Shown here one piece after another: positions 10,688-19,588 of a stretch of DNA of 41,051 nt (the stretch's first letter is position 1; each line of letters begins with the position of its first letter). A program made the translations under genes and the position numbers. The stretch spans positions 1 to 41,051 of the forward strand of contig SKJG01000145.1 of NCBI GenBank assembly GCA_007116035.1, read 5' to 3'. The DNA comes from Thioalkalivibrio sp. GTDB taxonomy: Bacteria > Pseudomonadota > Gammaproteobacteria > Ectothiorhodospirales > Ectothiorhodospiraceae. The notes under the pieces were generated by a model that worked only from the letters and a program-made list of their open reading frames with translations, was not told the origin of the DNA and did no database searches.

Positions 10688-11263
10688 ATGGGTCTTGGAA
10701 CGATCTTGATTCTGGTTCTCCTGCTCGCCGCGGGTCTGTACACCGTGGTGATCTACAACGCGCTGGTCGCGGTGAAGCACGCGGTGTCCCAATCCTGGGC
10801 GAACATCGATGTTCTTCTGAAGCAGCGTAATGATGAACTGCCCAAGCTGGTGACCGTGGCGCGGGAGTACATGGCCTACGAGCAGGAGACCCTCGGGCGG
10901 ATCACCCAGGCACGCAGCCGGGCCGAGGCGGCCCAGCGCAGCGGTGACATGGCCGCGCTCGGCGCTGCCGAAAACGAGATCCGCCTCGGCCTGGGCCACT
11001 TCTTTGCCGTCGCCGAGGCCTATCCCGAACTCCGCGCGAACGAAACCTTCAACCAACTGGGCCGCCGTATTTCGGGGCTCGAGAATGCCATTGCCGACCG
11101 GCGCGAGTTCTACAACGCCGCGGTGAACCGCAACAACGTCCGTATCGAGCAGTTCCCCGATGTGCTGGTCGCGCGCTTCTTCGGCTTCAAACCCTTCGAC
11201 CTGCTCGAGTTCGATGCCTCGGAACTCCAGGACGTCGACCTCGGTGCACTCTTCCGGACCTGA
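10688..11263 (+). CDS. lemA: LemA family membrane protein
   Basis: LemA-family proteins have one N-terminal membrane anchor and a long helical bundle; their molecular role is not well defined. The 191-residue product starts MGLGTILILVLLLAAGLYTVVIYNALV, with the membrane helix at about residues 4-22. It continues with the family motifs WANIDVLLKQRNDELPKLV, FFAVAEAYPELRANETF and EFYNAAVNRNNVRIEQFP. ATG 10688 is preceded by GGA at good spacing; an in-frame TTG at 10676 is a weaker alternative. The next gene, 18 bp away, encodes a GIDE-like membrane protein, a pairing seen in other Proteobacteria, so the two probably act together at the membrane. Confidence 0.92.
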   Translation: MGLGTILILVLLLAAGLYTVVIYNALVAVKHAVSQSWANIDVLLKQRNDELPKLVTVAREYMAYEQETLGRITQARSRAEAAQRSGDMAALGAAENEIRLGLGHFFAVAEAYPELRANETFNQLGRRISGLENAIADRREFYNAAVNRNNVRIEQFPDVLVARFFGFKPFDLLEFDASELQDVDLGALFRT

Positions 11264-11281
11264 CGTCTTCAGGCCTGACCG

Positions 11282-12199
11282 ATGGTGTCCGAGTTGCAGC
11301 AATGGTTCGTCCTCGCAGACAGCGCCGACTTCGGTTTTGTCGTCGCGGGACTGTCGGTCCTGACCGCCGCCGGTCTCTACGGCTTCCTCCGTTACAGCCG
11401 CCTGTTGCGCCTGATCGCCGACACCCCGACCGCACGCATCCGCTCCGCGCCCCAGGGATTCGTTCAGTTCGAGGGTACGGCCGACTGGTTGCCGGGACCG
11501 GAGATCGTCGCACCGCTGACAGGCCTTCCCTGTGTATGGTATCGGTACCGCATCGAAGAGCGTCGCGGTGGCGGAAGGAACCGGCGCCGCGTGGTCATCG
11601 ACCAAGGTCGCTCCGACGACCTCTTCCGCCTCGACGATGGCACCGGCGCATGCGTGGTCGATCCGGATGGGGCGATCGTCATCCGTCCGGAACGGGATAT
11701 CTGGCATGGCGCGAGCCGGACCCTGAACATGGGGCCTGGGAGTGCCTCGCGCGGGTTCGGTGGGGGGCGTTATCGGTACGTCGAGGAACGCGTACCGGCG
11801 CGCCGGGAGGTGCTGGTGGCGGGTGAGTTCTCGACCCGCCGCCACGAGGGGCTGAGTCGCAGCGAGCGCCTGCGCGAGCTGCTTGGGCGCTGGAAGAACG
11901 ATCCGGATATCATCCGTCAATACGATTCGGACCGCGATGGGCGACTTTCGATCCAGGACTGGCAGCGCGTGCGCGCCGCAGCGGCTGTCGCGGTCGATCG
12001 GGAGATGGCGGCCGAGGAACGGCCCGATGCCGTCCACGTCATTCGCCGTGGGGAGCGCGGCACGCAGCGCCTGCTGGTGATTTCTACCCTGAGCGAATCC
12101 CAGCTTCTGTTCCGCCAGCGCCTGCGGGCTTATGGTTCGGGTCTGGTGTTCATCGTCGCCGCGAGCCTGTTTCTGTGGGCGGTGACCGCCCGTTTCTGA
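11282..12199 (+). CDS. GIDE-domain-like membrane protein with an EF-hand-type loop
   Basis: Residues 18-38 (FVVAGLSVLTAAGLYGFLRY) and 286-303 are membrane helices. The central part between them resembles the GIDE (MULAN E3-ligase-like) domain found in bacterial proteins encoded beside lemA: LIADTPTARIRSAPQGFVQFEG, then GLPCVWYRYRIEER, and later a segment with PDGAIV. No RING finger is present, so ubiquitin ligase activity is not implied. An EF-hand-type calcium-binding loop occurs at 215-226 (DSDRDGRLSIQD), with acidic residues at loop positions 1, 3, 5 and 12 and Gly at 6. Spacing to lemA is 18 bp and to prlC 23 bp, indicating one operon. The exact function is unknown; domain assignment is by recognition only. 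Confidence 0.75.
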   Translation: MVSELQQWFVLADSADFGFVVAGLSVLTAAGLYGFLRYSRLLRLIADTPTARIRSAPQGFVQFEGTADWLPGPEIVAPLTGLPCVWYRYRIEERRGGGRNRRRVVIDQGRSDDLFRLDDGTGACVVDPDGAIVIRPERDIWHGASRTLNMGPGSASRGFGGGRYRYVEERVPARREVLVAGEFSTRRHEGLSRSERLRELLGRWKNDPDIIRQYDSDRDGRLSIQDWQRVRAAAAVAVDREMAAEERPDAVHVIRRGERGTQRLLVISTLSESQLLFRQRLRAYGSGLVFIVAASLFLWAVTARF

Positions 12200-12222
12200 A
12201 CTTTTTCCACGAGGGAGTTGCC

Positions 12223-14268
12223 GTGTCGAACCCGCTTTTAGCCACCGAATCCTTGCCCGTCTTCCGCAGCATTCGCCCGGAGCACGTCGAGCCTGCCGTG
12301 GATACCGTCCTTGCCGAGAACCGCAAAGCGATCGAAGAACTGTTGGCCGGCCTTCCAGAGGATCCCCAATGGGATGACCTCGTCGTTCCGCTGGAACGGC
12401 TCGATACGCGGTTGGACGATGTCTGGTCGCCCGTGCGGCACCTGAACTCGGTGATGAATACCGACGAGCTGCGGGCCGCCTACAACGCCTGCCTGCCGAA
12501 GCTCTCGGAGTACGCCAGTGAGATGTCCCAGAACGCCGCGCTCTACGCAGCGTTCGACCGTCTGGCGCGCAGTCCGGGATTTGCGACCGAGCCGGCGGAT
12601 CGCCGCAAGCTGGTCCAGGACGCCCTGCGCGACTTCCACCTCAGCGGCGTCGACCTGCCCGAGGATCGCAAGGTGCGCCTGCGCGAGATCAATGCCCGCC
12701 TCTCGGCGCTGACCGCGCGCTACGAGGAAAACGTTCTCGACGCGACCCAGTCCTGGACCCTGCATCTTCCCGATGCCCAGCGCCTCGGCGGTGTGCCCGA
12801 GTCCTCCCGGGCGATGCTCGCCCAGAACGCGCGGGGACGTGAGCTGGACGGCTTCGTGATCACGCTGGACTTCCCCAGCTACTACGCGATCCTGACCCAT
12901 GCGGACGACCGTGACTTGCGTCAGCAGGTCTACACCGCCTACGCGACCCGCGCTTCGGATCAGGGCCCCGACGCGGGCCGCTTCGACAATACGGAGCCGA
13001 TGCTGGAGATCCTGCAGCTGCGCGAGGAAAAGGCGCAGCTCACCGGTTTCGCCCATCACGCGGAGCGCTCGCTGGCGACCAAGATGGCCGACACCCCGGA
13101 GACCGTCGAGTATTTCCTGCGCGACCTCGCGACCCGCGCCCACGCGCCCGCTGAGGCAGATCTCGAGGACATGCGGGACTACGCTCGCGTGAGCCTCGGC
13201 ATGGGCGAGCTTGAGGCCTGGGACTACGGGTACGTCGCCGAGAAGATCCGCGCGGACCGACTCGGGCTGAGTCAGGAGATGCTGAAGCCCTACTTCCCGG
13301 CCGACCGCGTCGTCGGCGGGCTGTTCGGCCTCGTCGAGCGCCTGTTCAACGTCAGCATCACTCCTGACGAAAGTGTCGAGACCTGGCACGACGACGTGCG
13401 CTATTACGTGATCCGCGATGCCGGCGGCGACGAGCGCGCGGGCTTCTATTTCGACCTCTACGCGCGCACGGGCAAGCGCGGGGGCGCGTGGATGGATGTC
13501 TGCCGCAGCCGTTTCGTGAGCCGCGAGCATGCCCAGTTACCGGTCGCGTACATGACCTGCAATTCGACGCCGCCGGTGGACGGCAAGGCCGCTCTGTTCA
13601 CGCACGACGAGGTCGTGACCCTCTTCCACGAGTTCGGGCACGGCCTGCACCACATGCTCACGCGGGTCGATCATCCGGAGATCGCCGGGATCAGCGGGGT
13701 CGAGTGGGACGCGGTGGAGCTGCCCAGCCAGTTCATGGAGAACTGGTGCTGGGAGCGGGAGGCGCTCGACCTCTTCGCCCGCCATCATGAGACCGGGGAA
13801 GTGATGCCCGAAGACCTGTTCCAGCGCATGCAGGGCACCCGGCATTTCCAGACCGCGCTGCAGCTGCTCCGGCAGGTGGAGTTCGCGCTGTTCGACATGC
13901 GCCTGCATTCCGGGTCAGCCCCGGAGTCCGCGACCGCCATCCAGGAACTGCTCGATCGTGTGCGCGACGAGGTGGCGGTGATCCGTCCGCCCTCCTTCAA
14001 CCGGTTCCAGCACGGCTTCGCGCACATCTTCGCCGGCGGCTACGCGGCGGGCTATTACAGCTACAAATGGGCCGAGGTGCTTTCCGCCGACGCCTTTGCG
14101 CGCTTTGAGGAGGAAGGTCTGTTCTCGGCCGAAGTGGGTGCCGCGTACCTGCACGAGATCCTCGAGGTCGGCGCGTCCCGCCCCGCGCTGGAGTCGTTCA
14201 AGGCTTTTCGCGGACGCGAACCGAGCATCGACGCGCTGCTGCGCCACAGCGGTCTGGAGGCGGCGTGA
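12223..14268 (+). CDS. prlC: Oligopeptidase A (M3 family zinc peptidase)
   Basis: Oligopeptidase A is a cytoplasmic metallopeptidase that degrades short peptides, including cleaved signal peptides. I start at GTG 12223 (VSNPLLATESLPVFRSIRPEHV), preceded by GAGGGA; this gives 681 residues, essentially the length of E. coli PrlC. The M3 zinc motif HEFGH lies at 469-473 (TLFHEFGHGLHHML), with the downstream glutamate in the GVEWDAVELPSQFMENW segment. The C-terminal FAHIFAGGYAAGYYSYKWAEVLSADAF stretch is typical of the family. It overlaps the xth start by four bases (GTGA), so the two are translationally coupled. Confidence 0.95.
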   Translation: MSNPLLATESLPVFRSIRPEHVEPAVDTVLAENRKAIEELLAGLPEDPQWDDLVVPLERLDTRLDDVWSPVRHLNSVMNTDELRAAYNACLPKLSEYASEMSQNAALYAAFDRLARSPGFATEPADRRKLVQDALRDFHLSGVDLPEDRKVRLREINARLSALTARYEENVLDATQSWTLHLPDAQRLGGVPESSRAMLAQNARGRELDGFVITLDFPSYYAILTHADDRDLRQQVYTAYATRASDQGPDAGRFDNTEPMLEILQLREEKAQLTGFAHHAERSLATKMADTPETVEYFLRDLATRAHAPAEADLEDMRDYARVSLGMGELEAWDYGYVAEKIRADRLGLSQEMLKPYFPADRVVGGLFGLVERLFNVSITPDESVETWHDDVRYYVIRDAGGDERAGFYFDLYARTGKRGGAWMDVCRSRFVSREHAQLPVAYMTCNSTPPVDGKAALFTHDEVVTLFHEFGHGLHHMLTRVDHPEIAGISGVEWDAVELPSQFMENWCWEREALDLFARHHETGEVMPEDLFQRMQGTRHFQTALQLLRQVEFALFDMRLHSGSAPESATAIQELLDRVRDEVAVIRPPSFNRFQHGFAHIFAGGYAAGYYSYKWAEVLSADAFARFEEEGLFSAEVGAAYLHEILEVGASRPALESFKAFRGREPSIDALLRHSGLEAA

Positions 14269-15035
14269 AGATCGCAAGCTGGAACGTCAATTCCCTGAAG
14301 GTGCGCCTGCCCCAGGTCGTGTCCTGGCTCGAGCACCAGCAGCCCGACGTGTTGGCCCTGCAGGAGACCAAGCTCAGCGACGAGAACTTTCCGCTGGAGG
14401 CGATCACGGCGGCCGGATACCAGGTCGCCTTCTCGGGGCAGAAGACCTACAACGGGGTGGCGATCCTGGCGCGCTCCGAGATCCTCGACCCGGTCACGGA
14501 TCCCCCGGGGCTCGATGACGCGCAGCGCAGGATCCTCGCCGGCACCGTGAACGGTATCCGTGTCGTGAACCTGTACGTGGTGAACGGCGAGGCGGTGGAC
14601 TCGGAGAAGTACGCCTACAAGCTCGATTGGCTACGGCGGGTCCACCTCTGGTTGCAGGACGAGCTGGAGGCGTACCCGAAGATGGTCGTGCTGGGTGATT
14701 TCAATATTGCGCCGGAGGATCGGGACGTCCACGATCCGGAACTCTGGCGCGGCCAGGTGCTCTGCTCAGCGCCGGAGCGCGAGGCGCTCCAGCGCATCCT
14801 GGATTTGGGTCTCGCGGATTGCTTCCGCCTCGAGGAAAAGCCGGCGGAACAGTTCAGTTGGTTCGACTACCGTGCGGCGTCCTTCCGGCGGAACCGCGGC
14901 CTGAGGATCGATCTGGTCCTGGCGAGCGCGCCACTGTTGCAACACTGTCGCCACGGTTCGATCGACCTCGAGCCCCGTGCCTGGCAGCGTCCCTCCGATC
15001 ACGCGCCGGTCATTGCCGAGTTCGCCGACCCCTGA
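14265..15035 (+). CDS. xth: Exodeoxyribonuclease III (AP endonuclease)
   Basis: This DNA-repair enzyme cuts at abasic sites and removes 3' blocking groups. The 256-residue product has the endonuclease/exonuclease/phosphatase-family catalytic set: WNVNSLKVR (Asn7), LQETKL (Glu34), the GDFNIAP motif (about 144-150), RIDLVLAS, and the terminal SDHAPVIAEF. The start is GTG at 14265, overlapping the prlC stop. The gene closes the lemA-to-xth run and faces the convergent UPF0114 gene across 22 bp that hold a perfect palindrome. It could be named xthA or exoA; I cannot separate the subfamilies by eye. Confidence 0.93.
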   Translation: MKIASWNVNSLKVRLPQVVSWLEHQQPDVLALQETKLSDENFPLEAITAAGYQVAFSGQKTYNGVAILARSEILDPVTDPPGLDDAQRRILAGTVNGIRVVNLYVVNGEAVDSEKYAYKLDWLRRVHLWLQDELEAYPKMVVLGDFNIAPEDRDVHDPELWRGQVLCSAPEREALQRILDLGLADCFRLEEKPAEQFSWFDYRAASFRRNRGLRIDLVLASAPLLQHCRHGSIDLEPRAWQRPSDHAPVIAEFADP

Positions 15036-15039
15036 GGGT

Positions 15040-15055
15040 CGGCAGCGCGCTGCCG
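15040..15055. terminator. Palindrome between convergent genes, possible bidirectional stem
   Basis: CGGCAGCGCGCTGCCG is a perfect 16-bp palindrome occupying most of the 22 bp between the convergent xth and UPF0114 stop codons. The position suggests a shared transcript-end stem, but no T-run follows on either strand, so intrinsic termination is uncertain. Confidence 0.4.
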
Positions 15056-15057
15056 TG

Positions 15058-15576
15058 TCAGAGGCCGCCCGCCGAGACCTTGCCGTCGCCCTTGTCGGTG
15101 TAGTAGTCCATCACGCCCATCAGCACCGCCGACACCACGAAAGTCAGGTGGACGACCACGTACCAGAGGAGCTTGTCATTGGGTATGGTCTCGATGTTCA
15201 TGAAGGCCTTCAGCAGGTGGATCGACGAGATCGCGACGATGGCCGCAGCGACCTTCAGTTTCAGCGAACCCGCGTCCAGTTTCCCCAGCCAGGATGAACG
15301 CTTGTGTTCGGCTACGTTGAGCTTGCCCACGAAGGTCTCGTAGCTGGAGTACATCACCATGATGATCAGCCCGGCGATCAGCACGATGTCGATCAGCGCC
15401 AATGCCATCAGGATCAGGTCCATCTCACGGATGGTGAAGATCACCGGCACCAGATGAATCAACTCCTGGTAGAACTTGATCACCAGGGCGAGCAGCATGA
15501 AGCTGAGCCCGATGTAGATGGGCGCCAACAGCCACCGGCTGGCCAGCATGGCTTTTTCCAGGCCACGTTCGATCAT
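15058..15576 (-). CDS. UPF0114 (YqhA-like) inner membrane protein
   Basis: The product is a 172-residue protein with four predicted membrane helices at about 13-36 ([21 protein letters not shown]), 50-76, 105-127 and 136-158. The motifs [15 protein letters not shown] at the start and [22 protein letters not shown] in the middle are typical of the UPF0114/YqhA family. Its function is not established. It is divergent from ubiD, with 53 bp between them, and convergent with xth. The start at 15576 ([15 protein letters not shown]) fits the family N-terminus. Confidence 0.88.
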   Translation of the reverse strand: MIERGLEKAMLASRWLLAPIYIGLSFMLLALVIKFYQELIHLVPVIFTIREMDLILMALALIDIVLIAGLIIMVMYSSYETFVGKLNVAEHKRSSWLGKLDAGSLKLKVAAAIVAISSIHLLKAFMNIETIPNDKLLWYVVVHLTFVVSAVLMGVMDYYTDKGDGKVSAGGL

Positions 15577-15629
15577 GGATACTCTCCCCGTATTGTTTGG
15601 AAGCCCTATTCTAGGATGTTTGCCAGCCC

Positions 15630-17105
15630 ATGACTCAGAAGATCAGATACCGCGATCTGCGCGACTTTATTACCCTGCTCGAGGCCCGCGGCGAGTTGCG
15701 CCGCGTTCCGCTCGCGGTGGATCCGAAGCTGGAAATGACCGAGATCTGCGACCGCGTCCTGCGGGCCGGCGGACCCGCGCTGCTGTTCGAGAAGCCCAAG
15801 GGTTTCGATACCCCCGTCCTCGGCAACCTCTTCGGGACCCCGGAGCGAGTGGCTCTCGGCATGGGAGCGGAGTCCGTCGAGGCGTTGCGCGAGATCGGTA
15901 AACTCCTGGCGTTCCTGAAGCAGCCGGACCCCCCCAAGGGCCTGAAGGCCGCCTGGGAGTCGCTCCCGATCTTTCGCAAGGTGCTCGATATGGCACCCAA
16001 GCGAGTCCGCTCGGCGCCGGCCCAGGAAAAGGTGATCGAGGCGGCCGACGTCGATCTCGGGGCCCTGCCGGTACAGACCTGCTGGCCTGGCGACGCCGGG
16101 CCGCTGATCACCTGGGGCCTGGTCGTCACCCGCGGTCCGAACCAGAAGCGCCAGAACCTGGGCATCTACCGCCAGCAGGTGATCGGCCGCAACCGGGTGA
16201 TCATGCGCTGGCTGTCCCATCGGGGCGGCGCGCTGGACTTTCGCGACTGGACCGAGGCGCATCCCGGCGAGCCGTTCCCGATCGCGGTCGCCCTGGGGGC
16301 GGATCCCGCGACCATCCTGGGTGCGGTCACGCCCGTTCCCGACACCCTCTCCGAATACGCCTTTGCCGGCCTGTTGCGCGGCAGCCGGACCGAACTCGTG
16401 CAGTGCCTCGGTTCCGACCTGGAGGTGCCCGCCTCCGCGGAGTTCGTGCTCGAGGGCCACATTCATCCGGGCGATACCGCGCCCGAAGGCCCGTTCGGCG
16501 ACCACACTGGGTACTACAACGAGGTCGACGACTTCCCGGTCTTCACGATCGAGCGTATCACCCACCGCAGGGATCCGATCTATCACAGCACCTACACGGG
16601 CCGTCCGCCGGACGAACCGGCGATTCTTGGCGTGGCCTTGAACGAGGTCTTCGTTCCGATCCTGCAGAAGCAGTTTCCCGAGATCGTCGATTTCTACCTG
16701 CCCCCCGAGGGTTGTTCCTACCGGCTCGCGGTGGTCAGCATGCGCAAGCAGTACCCGGGCCACGCAAAGCGGGTGATGATGGGGGTCTGGTCATTCCTGC
16801 GCCAGTTCATGTACACGAAGTTCGTCATCGTCGTCGACGAGGATGTGAACACACGCGACTGGAAGGACGTGATCTGGGCGATCACCACGCGGATGGATCC
16901 GGCCCGCGATACGGTCCTGATCGAGAACACCCCGATCGACTATCTCGATTTCGCCTCCCCGGTCTCAGGGCTCGGCTCGAAGATGGGACTCGACGCAACC
17001 AACAAGTGGCCCGGGGAGACCACCCGCGAATGGGGTCGCCCGATCACCATGGATCCCGCCGTGAAGCAACGCGTCGACGAACTGTTGCAACAGTTGCAAC
17101 TTTGA
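15630..17105 (+). CDS. ubiD: UbiD 4-hydroxy-3-polyprenylbenzoate decarboxylase
   Basis: UbiD removes the carboxyl group from the prenylated 4-hydroxybenzoate ring in ubiquinone synthesis, using prenylated FMN made by UbiX. The 491-residue product starts [26 protein letters not shown] and carries the family segments [61 protein letters not shown] and [14 protein letters not shown], essentially as in E. coli UbiD (about 497 aa). The catalytic region with the E-x-x-x-P-F-G-D pattern is intact. A short AGGATG ribosome site precedes the ATG. A CCACGGA palindrome (copy C) lies downstream. Confidence 0.96.
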   Translation: MTQKIRYRDLRDFITLLEARGELRRVPLAVDPKLEMTEICDRVLRAGGPALLFEKPKGFDTPVLGNLFGTPERVALGMGAESVEALREIGKLLAFLKQPDPPKGLKAAWESLPIFRKVLDMAPKRVRSAPAQEKVIEAADVDLGALPVQTCWPGDAGPLITWGLVVTRGPNQKRQNLGIYRQQVIGRNRVIMRWLSHRGGALDFRDWTEAHPGEPFPIAVALGADPATILGAVTPVPDTLSEYAFAGLLRGSRTELVQCLGSDLEVPASAEFVLEGHIHPGDTAPEGPFGDHTGYYNEVDDFPVFTIERITHRRDPIYHSTYTGRPPDEPAILGVALNEVFVPILQKQFPEIVDFYLPPEGCSYRLAVVSMRKQYPGHAKRVMMGVWSFLRQFMYTKFVIVVDEDVNTRDWKDVIWAITTRMDPARDTVLIENTPIDYLDFASPVSGLGSKMGLDATNKWPGETTREWGRPITMDPAVKQRVDELLQQLQL

Positions 17106-17203
17106 TGCATCACAGGATTCCGTTCCCTGGCGCACGCACGGAGCCCGGGTTTGAGTCGCCTCATGCGCATCGACTTGGGCCACCACAGGCGATGAAAAAG
17201 CGG

Positions 17204-17271
17204 GCCACGGAAAACACGGAAAGACACGGAAACGGGTTTGAGTGCCTTTCATTTTCCGTGTTGTCCGTGGC
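17204..17271. repeat. CCACGGA/TCCGTGG inverted repeat, copy C
   Basis: This 68-bp palindrome begins GCCACGGAAAACACGGA and ends TTTTCCGTGTTGTCCGTGGC. Its reverse complement matches copy A at 6160 through the centre (AAAATGAAAGGCACTCAAAC against AAAATGAAAGGCATTCAAAC). It lies between the convergent ubiD and epimerase genes. The rest of this 204-bp gap shows nothing further. Confidence 0.7.
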
Positions 17272-17309
17272 GGCATTTTCAAGCTGAAAGGCCCCCCCTG
17301 CGTGCGCGG

Positions 17310-18164
17310 TCAAACGCGCAGGCTCGCCGTGATCCCAGCCACGGCGTTGTCGTAGCGCGGCGACCAGTTCAGGGCCTCGCGGATACGGCTGGAGTCGATC
17401 CGGCGCTGCTCGCGCAGGAAGCTCGCCATACCCGGGTGCGCCGCATAGTAGGCCTCGAGATCGGGGATACAGGGCGGCAGCTTCACCCCGATCCGGTCGG
17501 CAACCGCCTGGGCGAAGTCGGTACTGCTCATGTGTTCGTTGTCGGCGAGGTTGAAGAATCCCGTGGGCGCGTCATCCTCGAGCAGACGCAGGATCACGTC
17601 GACGATGTCGTCCCGGTGAATGCGGTTGCCCGGCGGGCAGATCTCGGGGCACGGGACCTGCAGCCCGGCGCGGATCTGTTCCTCGCGGAGCCGGCCGGGG
17701 CCATAGATCCCTGGCAGTCTCAGCACCGCCCACCGGGTTCCCCAGCGCTCGGCGGCGCCGACCAGGGCGCGTTCCGCATCGAGGCGGCGCAGCGCCCGGG
17801 CGGTCGCCGCGCGCAACGGCGCGTCCTCGTCGACGACGGCGCCGTCCTGATTGCCATACACCCCGGTGGTGCTCGCATACACGAAACGATCGGGCGGCCC
17901 ATCGTCCAGGGCAGCAAGCACCTTGCGCAGCCGCGGGTCGCCTTCGCTGTCCTTCGGCGGCGGTGCGAGATAGACGACTCGGCGCGTGCCCAGGCCGGCC
18001 AGATCGACCACCTCGGCATCCAGATCGACCCTGCGAATCCGCGGGTTGCCTTCCGCCTGCCGGCGCAGGCCGACCCACGGTGTCCCCCGCTCCTCCAGCG
18101 CGCGGGCCAGCGCTTGACCCACGTATCCCAGCCCCACGATCAGGATCTCCCCGTTTCTCGACAT
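17310..18164 (-). CDS. NAD(P)-dependent SDR/epimerase-like protein (YeeZ-like)
   Basis: The product is an extended short-chain-dehydrogenase fold protein of 284 residues. It has the Rossmann motif GLGYVGQALARAL (GxGxxG) at the N-terminus, then VVYLAPPP, FVYASTTGVYGN (the catalytic Ser-Thr and Tyr-x3-Lys region, although the Lys is not obvious), LRLPGIYGPGR and HRDDIVDVI. This pattern matches YeeZ-like nucleoside-diphosphate-sugar epimerases, whose substrate is unknown. I prefer ATG 18164 (MSRNGEILIVGLG); a GTG two codons upstream at 18170 is an alternative with a better-spaced GGGG. It is divergent from the reductase gene at 18244. Confidence 0.8.
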   Translation of the reverse strand: MSRNGEILIVGLGYVGQALARALEERGTPWVGLRRQAEGNPRIRRVDLDAEVVDLAGLGTRRVVYLAPPPKDSEGDPRLRKVLAALDDGPPDRFVYASTTGVYGNQDGAVVDEDAPLRAATARALRRLDAERALVGAAERWGTRWAVLRLPGIYGPGRLREEQIRAGLQVPCPEICPPGNRIHRDDIVDVILRLLEDDAPTGFFNLADNEHMSSTDFAQAVADRIGVKLPPCIPDLEAYYAAHPGMASFLREQRRIDSSRIREALNWSPRYDNAVAGITASLRV

Positions 18165-18201
18165 CCCCACGACACCCCGGCTTGTTTGCGTTTACCGGGC
18201 G

Positions 18202-18213
18202 ATTGTCGACAAT
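18202..18213. promoter_or_regulatory. ATTGTCGACAAT palindrome, possible operator
   Basis: A perfect 12-bp palindrome lies in the 79-bp gap between the divergent epimerase and reductase genes. TTGT-N2-ACAA half-sites are used by some GntR/FadR-type repressors. The identity of any binding protein is a guess. Confidence 0.3.
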
Positions 18214-18243
18214 TCGACGCTTGTTCACCAGCAGGGCGGATGC

Positions 18244-19284
18244 ATGGCGTTCCACGTGACGGTACGGCCGGCCAATCATGAGTTCACGGTCGAAGACGAC
18301 GAAACGGTACTCGAGGCCGCCCTGCGGCAGGGCTTTGCGTTTCCCTATGGCTGCCGCAACGGCGCCTGCGGCTCCTGCAAGGGCCGCATCCTCTCCGGCG
18401 AGATCAGCTATGGCCCGAAGCGACCACCTGGCCTGACCGAGGAGAACGAGGCGGCGGGCTTCGCCCTGTTCTGCCAGGCGGTGCCGGTCGACGATCTCGA
18501 GATCGAGGTACGGGAAATCGGCGCGGCGCGGGACATCGTGATCAAGACGCTGCCCTGCCGCGTGGCCTCACGCACCCTGCTCGCGCCCGACGTGGTCGAA
18601 CTGCGCCTGCAGCTCCCGGCGACCGAGCGCCTGCAGTTCCTCGCCGGGCAGTATCTCGACATCCTTCTCAAGGGTGGCGACCGCCGCAGCTATTCGCTGG
18701 CCAACGCCCCGCACGATGACAAGCAACTCGTCCTGCACATCAAGAAAGTCCCGGGCGGGCGATTCTCCGATGCTGCCTTCCACGAGATGAAGGCCAAGGC
18801 CCTGCTGCGCATCGAGGGGCCGCTGGGCAGCTTCCTCCTTGACGAGGCGTCCGAGCGGCCGCGACTCTTCGTCGGCGGGGGTACCGGCTTCGCGCCCCTG
18901 AAGGGGATGCTGGACCACCTGATGGAAACCGGCCTGGATCGGCCCCACCATCTGTTCTGGGGCGCGCGCGACGCCGCGGGCATCTACGCGCCCGAGTGGC
19001 TGCAGGAGCAGGCACAGCGCGGCGCCGGTCACTTCCAGTTCACCCCGGTCCTGTCCGACGTTCCTGCAGCCGAGGTCGCGGGCTTCCCCGCCGCCTCGGG
19101 CTGGCTGCACGACGCCGTGCTGGCGGTTTACCCGGATCTGTCCCATTTCGACGTCTACATGGCCGGGCCGCCGCCGATGATCAACGCGGCGAGGGCCGCC
19201 TTTCTGAACGCCGGCCTGTCCGAGGAGCAGCTGTTCTACGACAGCTTCGAACCCGCGGTTCAGCCCGAGGCCACCGCGAGCTGA
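18244..19284 (+). CDS. 2Fe-2S flavin reductase (CDP-6-deoxy-delta-3,4-glucoseen reductase/phenol hydroxylase reductase type)
   Basis: This is an electron-transfer protein with an N-terminal plant-type 2Fe-2S domain fused to an FAD/NAD(P)H reductase. The four cluster cysteines are at 37, 42, 45 and 77 (CRNGACGSC ... C). The FAD site RSYSLAN lies around residues 141-147, and the NAD-binding start GGGTGFAP around 211-218. The C-terminus DVYMAGPPPMINAARAAF is typical of the ferredoxin-NADP-reductase family. The 346-residue length fits AscD/E3-like and phenol-hydroxylase P5-like proteins. Members of this group are common near ubiD in related genomes, where a link to quinone or flavin reduction has been supposed; the substrate here is unknown. 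It starts at ATG 18244, only 79 bp from the divergent epimerase. Confidence 0.88.
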   Translation: MAFHVTVRPANHEFTVEDDETVLEAALRQGFAFPYGCRNGACGSCKGRILSGEISYGPKRPPGLTEENEAAGFALFCQAVPVDDLEIEVREIGAARDIVIKTLPCRVASRTLLAPDVVELRLQLPATERLQFLAGQYLDILLKGGDRRSYSLANAPHDDKQLVLHIKKVPGGRFSDAAFHEMKAKALLRIEGPLGSFLLDEASERPRLFVGGGTGFAPLKGMLDHLMETGLDRPHHLFWGARDAAGIYAPEWLQEQAQRGAGHFQFTPVLSDVPAAEVAGFPAASGWLHDAVLAVYPDLSHFDVYMAGPPPMINAARAAFLNAGLSEEQLFYDSFEPAVQPEATAS

Positions 19285-19588
19285 ACCGCCCAGCCCTCTG
19301 TCCGACCCCGAAAGCGGCGGCAAGCCGCCGCACTCCACAGGCCGAGCCCGAAGCGCTGTGGAGTGCGGGATCTTGCTCCCGCTGTCTGCCCCGAAGTTAG
19401 CCGTGCCGCAAGTACGCGTGACGTACCGCGCGGCCCAGATCGCGATCAGAGGTCGCTCCTACGAGAGGCGTACTGCCCCGTAGGGCGGGTAGCAGCGCTG
19501 GGCAGTGCCGGCGCTTCTTCGCGCTGTCTGCGTGTGCCGAAGCCGTTGCCCGCTGCGCGCATCCGGCTGCCGCTGTCACCGCGTGTTC
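19285..19588. other. Repeat-rich gap between convergent reductase and hemD genes
   Basis: There is no gene. The gap contains the GCGGCGGC hairpin (19314-19331), an 11-bp perfect inverted repeat GCACTCCACAG/CTGTGGAGTGC (19330-19340 and 19356-19366), and GCGGGA/TCCCGC (19365-19382). These stacked stems probably form a compound palindromic element. The remaining DNA up to 19588 shows only short GC-rich stems. Confidence 0.55.
19314..19331. repeat. GCGGCGGC hairpin repeat, copy 2
   Basis: The stem GCGGCGGC-AA-GCCGCCGC is identical to that at 6071 and is followed by a near-identical ACTCCACAGGC tail. It is the second copy of this dispersed family. Confidence 0.6.

Noticed and set aside
18247-18260. 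parS-like sequence GTTCCACGTGACGG at the start of the reductase gene
   Set aside because: It matches only about 10 of 14 core positions, one arm is broken, and it lies in coding sequence; the two perfect sites at 7363 and 8027 are clearly different in quality.
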